The notes under the pieces: generated by a model
The model's database searches: none
What the model was told of the DNA's origin: nothing
The model's input: the letters and a program-made list of their open reading frames with translations, nothing else
Translations under genes and position numbers: made by a program
Shown: piece after piece, positions 5,155 to 10,786 of the stretch
Layout of the letters: every line of letters starts with the position of its first letter
How positions within the stretch are numbered: the stretch's first letter is position 1
NCBI GenBank assembly: GCA_027858275.1
Contig: JAQIDA010000015.1
Location: 1 to 10,786, forward strand
DNA: 10,786 nt
From: Candidatus Kapaibacterium sp.
GTDB taxonomy: Bacteria; Bacteroidota; Ignavibacteria; Kapaibacteriales; UBA2268
Direction of reading: 5' to 3'

Positions 5155-5988
5155 ATGCTGGATTTTCTTAAAAAGCCTTATCCCTTTAATGATGACTTAA
5201 AGCATAACGCGAAAATAATCTTTTTTATAAGCGTTGTTTTTTTTGTAATATTATTTTTATTTCGACCACTTGACATTAATTCTTTAAATACAATTGAGTC
5301 CTTAATGCGTATCGGGGCAATGTCATTGCTTACGTTTATCGCCTTGAGTTTCAACCTCTTAGTGCTGCCAAGTATTCTGCCGAGATTGTTCAAACCTCCG
5401 TGGACAATTATCAAGGAAATCATTTGGAATTCTTGGATTGTGATGACGGTAAGCGCGCTGATAATAATTTACTATCAGTATCTCGACATATTGGATTTTA
5501 GCTTTATGTTTGTTCTGGAAGCCGCCTTGTACGGCTGTTTGTCAGTAAGTGTTTTGATCGTTATCAATCGGGATCGCTTGCTCAGAGACAACTTGAAAAC
5601 AGCGACTGAACTGAATGAGAAAATCCAAATAAGGAATGAATTCGGAACAAATATGGTGTTTTTCGCGTCCGAGTATATGAAAGATAAGCTCGCGATTGCT
5701 GCTGACTCAATACTTCTGATCCGTTCAGCCAATAATTATATTGAGGTGTTCTGGAAAGAGGGAGATGCAGTTAATAATAAAATGTTGAGGAGCAGTTTAA
5801 GCAAAACTTGTGATCTCCTGATTGACCATAAATATCTGTTCAGATGTCACAGATCTTATGTTATCAATGTTGAAAAAATCATCAAAATTGAAGGAAACTA
5901 TCAGGGCTATAAGATTAGTTTAAGCGATATTGATTTTAGTATCCCGGTTTCTGAAAGTTATAAATCTCGCCTTCAAGAGTTGATTTAA
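5155..5988 (+). CDS. Membrane-anchored LytTR-family DNA-binding regulator
   Basis: The protein (277 residues) has a hydrophobic N-terminal half with four likely membrane helices (about 20-38, 52-74, 90-108 and 115-137), a polar helical linker (about 138-172) and a C-terminal LytTR domain (about 173-277). The domain shows the typical order ILLIRSANNYIEVFW (186-200), MLRSSLSK (210-217), LFRCHRSYVINVEKI (228-242) and IPVSESYKSRL (263-273). LytTR domains bind DNA through a beta fold, usually as response regulators; here there is no receiver domain, so the membrane part is likely the sensor or anchor. This architecture is common in Bacteroidota-type genomes. A GGGAAAA string lies about 8-14 bases before the ATG. 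No histidine kinase is adjacent, so targets and signal are unknown. Confidence 0.9.
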   Translation: MLDFLKKPYPFNDDLKHNAKIIFFISVVFFVILFLFRPLDINSLNTIESLMRIGAMSLLTFIALSFNLLVLPSILPRLFKPPWTIIKEIIWNSWIVMTVSALIIIYYQYLDILDFSFMFVLEAALYGCLSVSVLIVINRDRLLRDNLKTATELNEKIQIRNEFGTNMVFFASEYMKDKLAIAADSILLIRSANNYIEVFWKEGDAVNNKMLRSSLSKTCDLLIDHKYLFRCHRSYVINVEKIIKIEGNYQGYKISLSDIDFSIPVSESYKSRLQELI

Positions 5989-6013
5989 ATCCCTTTTATT
6001 GCCGAAAAAACAC

Positions 6014-6059
6014 TTGTATTTCACCCCTGTATACGTATTTTTCGTCCCCGGAAATACAA
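6014..6059. other. 9-bp inverted repeat downstream of the LytTR gene
   Basis: TTGTATTTC (6014-6022) and GAAATACAA (6051-6059) are perfect inverted repeats separated by 28 bases. They begin 26 bases after the LytTR stop. The arm is AT-rich and lacks a following T-run, so a classical terminator is unlikely; an operator or chance is possible. Inside, GTATTT...CCCC occurs twice as an imperfect direct repeat. Confidence 0.35.
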
Positions 6060-6166
6060 TTTATACCTAAAATATCTCTTTTCGACACTGTTATTTGATT
6101 TACCCTAATTTATTGAATATATTTACGTCGTTGATAGTGCTTCTATTATTTAATCGCGAGGAAGCG

Positions 6167-6183
6167 GTTAATATATAATTAAC
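6167..6183 (+). promoter_or_regulatory. Perfect TATAAT -10 inside an inverted repeat
   Basis: GTTAAT-ATATA-ATTAAC (6167-6183) is a perfect 6-bp inverted repeat, and TATAAT at 6174-6179 lies within it. Transcription from this -10 would start near 6186, about 29 bases before the flavoenzyme ATG at 6215. No good -35 is visible at the right distance. A palindrome centred on the -10 is a plausible repressor site. Confidence 0.4.
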
Positions 6184-6214
6184 AAAACTATGATTACGAA
6201 TTTGAGAGTGCCGG

Positions 6215-7312
6215 ATGAAAGGTTTACATATTGGTGATTTGTTTGTGAAAGTTCCTGTTATTCAGGGAGGCATGGGAGTAGGCATTTCTTTATATGGTTT
6301 GGCATCTGCTGTCGCGAATCAAGGCGGCGTCGGTGTTATTTCTGCTGTAGGAATCGGTATGACCGAGCCTGATTATCTCAAGAATTTACAAAAAGCAAAT
6401 CTCACTGCATTAAGAAAACAGATTCAAAAAGCGAGAAGCCTCACTGACGGCGTACTCGGAGTAAATATAATGCTTGCCGTGACGGATTGCGACGAGTTAA
6501 TAAGAGTTTCTATCGAAGAAGAAATTGATATTATCTTTATCGGTGCCGGATTGCCGTTGAAAATACCCGCACAAATTGGTCTCGACAAGATGAAAACTAT
6601 GAAAACAAAGATTGTCCCTAAACTTTCTTCAGGCAAGGCAGTAGCTTTGGTTGCCAGATATTGGGACGCAAAATATAATATGGTCCCTCCGGCATTTGTG
6701 ATCGAGGGTCCCAAAGCAGGCGGGCATCTTGGATTCAGTCCTGAGGATTTAAAAGCTGAAAACATTCAATTAGAAGATTTGATCGAAGAAGCTGTTGAGG
6801 CAGTCAAACCTTATGAAGAAAAATACGGAATTGAAATTCCCATTATAGCAGCAGGCGGAATATATGACGGTCACGACATGCGAGAAATATTTAAATCGGG
6901 CGCAAAAGCCGTAAAAATGGGAACGCGATTTGTGACAACTTATGAATGCGATGCAGATATTGAATTCAAAAACAGCTATTTGGCCTGTGAAAAGGACGAT
7001 ATTGAGATTGTAGTCAGCCCTGTCGGAATGCCCGGCAGAGTGATCAGAAACAAATTCGTAGATGAGATTAAAGCAGGAGAGCAGAAACCTTATAAATGCA
7101 GTTGGAGATGTATCAAAACTTGCGATTACAAAAAAGTGCAGTATTGCATCGCGCGAGTATTGTTCAACGCCGCAGACGGCAAAATGGATCAGGGGTTTTC
7201 ATTTGCGGGCAGCAACGCCTACAAAGCTGACAGAATTCAATCGGTCAAAGAAGTGTTTGATGAACTAAAATATGAATTTGAAGCTAAGGAGTTGGAAGCT
7301 GCGACTGTTTAG
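6215..7312 (+). CDS. Nitronate monooxygenase / FabK-like FMN-dependent oxidoreductase
   Basis: The product (365 residues) is a TIM-barrel flavoprotein of the 2-nitropropane dioxygenase family, soluble and cytoplasmic. Visible motifs are VIQGGMGVGIS (15-25), LGVNIM (81-86), IIFIGAGLP (106-114), EGPKAGGHLG (164-173) with the conserved His171, IIAAGGI (210-216) and KMGTRF (234-239), the last two forming the phosphate-binding region for FMN. After the barrel comes a Cys-rich segment, CSWRCIKTCDYKK, with Cys295, 299, 303 and 311, seen in a subfamily of these proteins from anaerobes and Bacteroidota. The substrate cannot be decided: nitronate oxidation, enoyl-ACP reduction and other reactions occur in the superfamily. 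GAGAG lies about 7 bases before the ATG. An ATG at 6194 is out of frame. A strong hairpin follows at 7337. Confidence 0.85.
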   Translation: MKGLHIGDLFVKVPVIQGGMGVGISLYGLASAVANQGGVGVISAVGIGMTEPDYLKNLQKANLTALRKQIQKARSLTDGVLGVNIMLAVTDCDELIRVSIEEEIDIIFIGAGLPLKIPAQIGLDKMKTMKTKIVPKLSSGKAVALVARYWDAKYNMVPPAFVIEGPKAGGHLGFSPEDLKAENIQLEDLIEEAVEAVKPYEEKYGIEIPIIAAGGIYDGHDMREIFKSGAKAVKMGTRFVTTYECDADIEFKNSYLACEKDDIEIVVSPVGMPGRVIRNKFVDEIKAGEQKPYKCSWRCIKTCDYKKVQYCIARVLFNAADGKMDQGFSFAGSNAYKADRIQSVKEVFDELKYEFEAKELEAATV

Positions 7313-7336
7313 TCGTCAAAACTCAAGTACATAAGA

Positions 7337-7376
7337 AAAAGTGATCCGACGACTTACATGTCATCGGATCACTTTT
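7337..7376. terminator. Bidirectional intrinsic terminator
   Basis: A 13-bp perfect stem, AAAAGTGATCCGA (7337-7349) and TCGGATCACTTTT (7364-7376), closes a 14-base loop that can add GA/TC pairing. A and T runs flank the stem on both sides. It lies between two convergent genes, the flavoenzyme ending at 7312 and the kinase-like gene ending at 7411, so it can stop transcription from both directions. Confidence 0.85.
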
Positions 7377-7410
7377 AGTTTAAATAAATATGAAGTTTAG
7401 ATAAATATGA

Positions 7411-8109
7411 TCAGAACAGGCCTTTATCTTGGGCAATCCTGACAATCATATCAGCAATTGCTGTTTCGGAGAATCTCGAAGTATTTATGGTCATATCGTA
7501 CAGGTCAATGTCAGTTTTGTGATCTGAGAATTTCTTCAGATATTGCGTACGTCTTTTATCTGCTTCCTTTACTTCAGTACTTGCTTCTTTGTATGTTATG
7601 CCTTTAAGCTTCTCAACTTGTCGTATCCTAAATTCCAAAGGAGCGACCAGTTTAACATGGAGAGATTTTTCAATACGTTGAGTAATTGACGCGGCAGATC
7701 TGCCGACGATAATAACGTTTCCTTCCCATGCCTGCGCGTTAATTACTTGCTTCACAGTTTCTAAAACTTGTTTATCGGTTGCATAAGTATGCTTCACCAT
7801 GGCGTCAAAGAACTTGCCGATAGAATGCTTATCACTATCTGCGAACATCTTGTCGATTTGCTCCGGGTGCGTCTGCAAATCTTCTGCGGCTTCTGTCATA
7901 ATTTCTTTGTTCAGATAGGTCCACTCTTTGTTCTTGACGTTATCCACTGTTATCTCGCGTATTTTACTGATAATATGTTTGGTTACATGGAATCCGAAAC
8001 AGCCGTGATCGCGTGAAATGGTTATCAGGGGGCCGGCTTCTTTCAATTGACCATCCATGTATTTGTGTTTTTCTGAGAGGTATTTAGCCCAAAAGTCCAG
8101 TCTTGCCAT
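7411..8109 (-). CDS. Cytidylate kinase-like family protein
   Basis: The protein (232 residues) belongs to the cytidylate-kinase-like group of P-loop nucleotide kinases. Key segments are LITISRDHGCFGFHV (28-42), the N-terminal loop region; EGNVIIVGRSAASI (129-142); LHVKLVAPLEFRIRQ (150-164); and the C-terminal DIDLYDMTINTSRF (200-213), which matches the 'YDlvINTsr' motif. The normal phosphate-binding loop has several glycines (GSGG-like); here it reads GCFGF with only two Gly and no following Lys, so real kinase activity is uncertain. Substrate is unknown. GGAG lies about 8 bases before the ATG. It is the last minus-strand gene before the shared terminator, and sits 177 bases downstream of the UmuD-like pair, so it probably has its own promoter. 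Confidence 0.8.
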   Translation of the reverse strand: MARLDFWAKYLSEKHKYMDGQLKEAGPLITISRDHGCFGFHVTKHIISKIREITVDNVKNKEWTYLNKEIMTEAAEDLQTHPEQIDKMFADSDKHSIGKFFDAMVKHTYATDKQVLETVKQVINAQAWEGNVIIVGRSAASITQRIEKSLHVKLVAPLEFRIRQVEKLKGITYKEASTEVKEADKRRTQYLKKFSDHKTDIDLYDMTINTSRFSETAIADMIVRIAQDKGLF

Positions 8110-8267
8110 AGCATTGTCTCCATTATAATTACTAATAAATGTTGTTGTTTAATGCTTCCGATGCGGTTTGGTCTATCTATTTGTCAGCCGGTCATTTCAG
8201 TTCTCACTGTCGTTCTGTTATTTATAGAGGGATTTGGCGGGATTATATTTGATAAGGGAGGATCATC

Positions 8268-8281
8268 GGGAGCATGCTCCC
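8268..8281 (-). other. 14-bp perfect palindrome after the second UmuD-like gene
   Basis: GGGAGCATGCTCCC is self-complementary and begins 5 bases after the TAA at 8289-8287. It could fold as GGGAG-CATG-CTCCC and act as a weak transcript end or 3' stabiliser, or be a protein-binding site. There is no T-run, so it is not called a terminator. Confidence 0.4.
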
Positions 8282-8286
8282 TTGCC

Positions 8287-8718
8287 TTAGTACATATCAT
8301 GGATCACATGTTTGACGATTCCTTGTATTTCGAATGTCATATACTCATCAATTTCGATGGGCAGGAAATTTTTGTTGGCGGAATAGAGATAGGGAATGTC
8401 GTCAATCATTCGGAAGGTTTTGACTGCTGCCTCTCCGTTGAGCGAGGCGATTACAACTTTGCCGTTTTCCGGTGTTTCGTCTCGATCGACCACAAGTATA
8501 TCAGCGGAAAAGATGTTCTCGTCAATCATGCTGTCGCCTATCACTCGTACGAGGAATATTTTTTCGGGATTCGGCACAAGGAATTCGTTCAGATCGAATG
8601 ATGGAACCCGGGCTTGATCAGACGCGGCATTCCTTATCGGAACTGACGCGCTGAACACGGGAGCTTCGAAGCTGTAGGATGTGTTGATCCCGAACATTTT
8701 TTTTACTTTCATCTGCAT
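8287..8718 (-). CDS. UmuD-like S24 peptidase paralogue, cleavage site lost
   Basis: The protein (143 residues) is a LexA/UmuD-type serine peptidase domain. VRVIGDSMIDENIF (57-70) carries catalytic Ser63 and EAAVKTFR (96-103) carries Lys100; the 37-residue spacing equals that of E. coli UmuD (Ser60/Lys97). Aligned with the upstream neighbour, the N-terminal PVFSASVPIR (20-29) has Ile-Arg where the other has Ala-Gly, so RecA-stimulated self-cleavage at the usual place is not expected. UmuD normally pairs with UmuC in translesion polymerase V, but no polymerase gene is seen here. The start is 8 bases after the stop of the first paralogue, with GAGAAG overlapping that stop, so the two are co-translated or at least co-transcribed. 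It might act as a decoy or constitutive partner; that is speculation. Confidence 0.85.
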   Translation of the reverse strand: MQMKVKKMFGINTSYSFEAPVFSASVPIRNAASDQARVPSFDLNEFLVPNPEKIFLVRVIGDSMIDENIFSADILVVDRDETPENGKVVIASLNGEAAVKTFRMIDDIPYLYSANKNFLPIEIDEYMTFEIQGIVKHVIHDMY

Positions 8719-8726
8719 ATTGCTTC

Positions 8727-9152
8727 TCAGAACGAGTGTATAACTTTAGTAACAACGCCGACAATTTGGTAATCGAGATGCGGCTTCATATTCACGGGGA
8801 CAAAGCGGTTGTCCTCAGATTGGAGATATTTTTCGCCTTTGATGTCACGATAGATTTTCACCGTTAGTTCTTTGTTCAAACTTACCAATACTGTGTTGCC
8901 GTCTCGCAGAGCAACTTCGGAGTCCGTAATCAACAAGTCCTGATCGGCAATTCCGAGATGTTTGTATGAATCACCGTTGATTCTCGCGAAGAAGGTGTTT
9001 TTCGGATTCGCAATTAGGTATTCATTGAGATCAATAAGTTCGTCAACATCGCTTTCGGCCGGAACCGGCACGCCGGCAGACACTGAAACCGAAAACAGCG
9101 GTATCTCGTGTTTTGATTTTGCTTCAAATTCGATTAGTTCGATAGTTTCCAT
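8727..9152 (-). CDS. UmuD-like S24 peptidase with intact Ala-Gly cleavage site
   Basis: The protein (141 residues) matches UmuD in length and layout. The N-terminal FSVSVSAGVPVPA (20-32) contains Ala26-Gly27, the expected self-cleavage bond. The catalytic pair is Ser62 in RINGDSYK (57-64) and Lys99 in LTVKIYR (96-102), each two residues later than in E. coli UmuD. The usual Met after the Ser (GDSM) is Tyr here. In SOS-induced cells UmuD is cleaved on RecA filaments and then supports error-prone polymerase V; UmuC is not in this window. A strong GGGGGGA ribosome site lies about 6 bases ahead of the ATG. It is the first gene of a two-gene unit with the paralogue at 8287-8718. An orphan regulator role remains possible. 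Confidence 0.87.
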   Translation of the reverse strand: METIELIEFEAKSKHEIPLFSVSVSAGVPVPAESDVDELIDLNEYLIANPKNTFFARINGDSYKHLGIADQDLLITDSEVALRDGNTVLVSLNKELTVKIYRDIKGEKYLQSEDNRFVPVNMKPHLDYQIVGVVTKVIHSF

Positions 9153-9190
9153 TGTAATCCCCCCGAATTCTTGGAAATGTGAGATATATT

Positions 9191-9218
9191 TCTTTATGTT
9201 TGCCTTAATTCAAGTCAA
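9191..9218 (-). promoter_or_regulatory. Candidate promoter for the UmuD-like pair
   Basis: On the minus strand TTGACT (9218-9213) and TAAAGA (9196-9191) are 16 bases apart; transcription would begin roughly 30 bases before the ATG at 9152. The -35 is a good match and the -10 is weak. I saw no clear LexA-type palindrome here. Confidence 0.3.
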
Positions 9219-9418
9219 CCTTCCCCCCGAAAGGCATATAAGGAGTATCAATATAAGTGATTTTGTTGTTTTTTCCTAATATATCAAAAAATAATTTTCT
9301 GAGGTTCCCGCACAGCATATTTATATTTGTAAGAAGTTGAAAATAGCTTAAATTGTTGTATTAGTTAATTATTTTCGGATTGAATCCGATTGCTGATAAA
9401 CAAAGAAATGGAGAGTCT

Positions 9419-9937
9419 ATGCCTGCTGACGGCAAAGTGAAAGCGCAAAAACAAGTAACGATATACACGGACGGGTCGAGTCACGGGAATCCGGGACCTG
9501 GCGGTTACGGCGTGGTTATGATGCACGGGCCGCACCGCAAGGAGATGAACGGCGGGTTCAGAATGACTACAAATAATCGTATGGAAATATTGGCGGCTAT
9601 TGTCGCTCTGCGCGCGCTGAAGCCGACGCATCGCTGCTTAGTATCTATACATACCGATTCGCGTTTGCTGGTTGATGCCATTGGAAAAAATTGGTTGAAG
9701 AAATGGCAGGCAACGGGTTGGCGGAAATCAGATAAAAAGCCGGTACTCAACAAAGATTTGTGGCTTCAGCTCATCCAAGAGCTTCGCAATCACGATGTCA
9801 GTTTTGTGTGGGTTAGAGGTCACGTGGGAGTTCAAGAAAACGAACGTTGTGATGAGCTGGCAAATGAAGCTGCTTACGGGCCGGATTTACCGGCGGATAC
9901 GGAGTATGAGCTGGTTGTTAAGAATGCCGAGCAATAA
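9419..9937 (+). CDS. rnhA: Ribonuclease HI
   Basis: The enzyme (172 residues from the ATG at 9419) cuts the RNA strand of RNA-DNA hybrids, removing R-loops and replication primers. All active-site residues are visible: Asp18 in IYTDGSSHGNPGPGGYG, Glu56 in TNNRMEILAA, Asp80 in IHTDSRLL, His135 in VRGHVGVQENERCDELAN and Asp145 in the same segment. The basic handle region KNWLKKWQATGWRKSDKKPV (90-109) is also present, as in E. coli-type enzymes. An in-frame TTG at 9380 would add 13 residues, but GGAG at 9410-9413, 5 bases before the ATG, favours 9419. The gene is divergent from the UmuD-like pair and is followed 75 bases later by the DUF1460 gene on the same strand. Confidence 0.96.
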   Translation: MPADGKVKAQKQVTIYTDGSSHGNPGPGGYGVVMMHGPHRKEMNGGFRMTTNNRMEILAAIVALRALKPTHRCLVSIHTDSRLLVDAIGKNWLKKWQATGWRKSDKKPVLNKDLWLQLIQELRNHDVSFVWVRGHVGVQENERCDELANEAAYGPDLPADTEYELVVKNAEQ

Positions 9938-10012
9938 GCCGGTTAACTCACCTCCTGTCTATGGAAGGGAAATTTAGAACAATAATATTTAATTTGTAAT
10001 GTCTGAATTACT

Positions 10013-10786
10013 ATGATACGCAGAGAATTTATAAAATATTTATCAGCATTCAGCGCGGTCGGAATGGTTAGCGGGTTTCGACCTGTTTTTTCGATTTTGG
10101 CGACTCCTGAACAGGAATTGGAAACGACTAAGGCAATCTTTGATTCTATAATAAACAAACGTATGTCGGCTTGTGGTTTCAAGCAGCCAATCGGAGAATT
10201 GATCGGGCAAATAGCAGATGACTTGACGGGAATTCCATACTTAGGAGGAACTCTTGAAGGACCGGGGGCGGAAATTTGCCGCGTTAATCTGAACGGCTTG
10301 GATTGCGTCACATTTTTTGAAAATGTACTCGTAATCGCACGGAAGTAGAAAAAACCTGAGCGCAAACTGACTTTCGAGGATATGCTCCATGAACTGACTT
10401 ATACTCGCTATAGAGGCGGGGAACTGACGGATTACTCATCGCGACTGCATTACACGGCAGATTGGATTGATGATAATATTGCCAAGGGAGTTGTGAAAAG
10501 TATAATAAGTGAAACCGGCGGGGAGATTTTCCCTTTGAAGGTATCGTTTATGTCTGACCATCCTGAATATTATCCTAAGCTGAAAGATGATCCGGAAATG
10601 GTCGACAAAATTGCTGAAATTGAGAAGAGAATTAACTCAAAAACTCATTATTTTATCCCTAAAAATAAAGTCGCTGCCGCCGAGAAGTATTTTCAGACCG
10701 GTGATATTGTGGCAATCGCAACGTCTAAGGAGGGTTTGGATTACTCCCATACGGGCTTGATAATCAAAGACGGTCCTGACAAAGCG
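10013..10786 (+). pseudogene. DUF1460 amidase-like exported protein, interrupted by in-frame TAG; 3' end off window
   Basis: The frame starts MIRREFIKYLSAFSAVGMVSG, a clear twin-arginine signal (RREFIK) with hydrophobic stretch, so export by Tat is predicted. DUF1460 proteins are NlpC/P60-fold, N-acetylmuramoyl-L-alanine amidase-like, likely acting on peptidoglycan. The catalytic Cys98 lies in NGLDCVTFFEN. After residue 111 there is a TAG (10346-10348), and then the same frame stays open for 146 codons to the window edge: TFEDMLHELTYTRYRGG (119-135), SRLHYTADWIDDN (143-155) and finally GDIVAIATSKEGLDYSHTGLI with the likely catalytic His246. Both active-site parts therefore lie on opposite sides of one stop. 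A recent nonsense mutation, a sequencing error or read-through are the options. No good ribosome site is seen before the ATG. Confidence 0.75.

Noticed and set aside
8152..8601. 149-codon plus-strand open frame
   Set aside because: It overlaps the UmuD-like gene on the other strand, which has the full catalytic dyad; the plus frame has no ribosome site or recognisable domain.
9380..9418. Extended ribonuclease HI start at the TTG codon
   Set aside because: The ATG at 9419 has a good GGAG ribosome site at proper distance and the extra 13 residues precede the family's usual N-terminus.
9365..9753. Minus-strand open frames opposite ribonuclease HI
   Set aside because: They run antisense to a gene with all active-site residues and have no family features.

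Overview
The window looks like chromosomal DNA of a free-living bacterium from the FCB assemblage (Bacteroidota, Ignavibacteria or Kapabacteria type). The grounds are a low-to-moderate GC content, a membrane-anchored LytTR regulator, a Tat-exported DUF1460 protein, NTF2-fold immunity and RHS-type sequences, and lipoproteins with short Bacteroidota-like lipoboxes. The phylum is an inference from gene types, not from a marker phylogeny.

Layout. Positions 1-307 hold the start of a minus-strand hypothetical gene that runs off the left edge. It is divergent from a plus-strand lipoprotein gene (522-1400). From 1401 to 2898, all on the minus strand, lies a stretch that reads as the decayed 3' end of an RHS (polymorphic toxin) locus. 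It has two short RHS-core remnants that share a near-identical DNA repeat, an NTF2-fold immunity-type gene, a lipoprotein gene, an unrecognised 83-residue gene, and an 18-codon tail of a lost upstream coding region that overlaps the 83-residue gene by ATGA. This stretch directly follows rsmH, in the place where ftsL/ftsI of the dcw cell-wall cluster would normally be found. mraZ and rsmH (minus strand, 4440 to 2899) are intact, and upstream of mraZ are three pairs of 10-bp-spaced TGGGN-like boxes that fit autoregulation by MraZ.

Positions 4555-5154 carry no gene. They hold a four-unit 9-bp repeat, a cluster of six GC-rich hairpins in about 200 bp, and a promoter region with an inverted repeat in front of a LytTR regulator (5155-5988). 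Then come a nitronate monooxygenase/FabK-like flavoenzyme gene (6215-7312, plus), a strong bidirectional terminator (7337-7376), a cytidylate-kinase-like gene (8109-7411, minus) and two tandem UmuD-like S24 peptidase paralogues (9152-8287, minus) with no polymerase gene beside them. The upstream UmuD paralogue keeps the Ala-Gly self-cleavage site and the downstream one has lost it.

At the right end are a complete ribonuclease HI gene (9419-9937, plus) and a Tat-signal DUF1460 amidase-like gene. The latter is interrupted by one in-frame TAG at 10346-10348, and the rest of the domain continues in the same frame to the window edge.

The most unusual parts are the RHS/immunity remnant array attached to the dcw cluster, the tandem UmuD pair in which one copy appears uncleavable, the phased MraZ boxes, and the amber-interrupted DUF1460 gene. 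No tRNA, rRNA, CRISPR array or intact mobile element was recognised.
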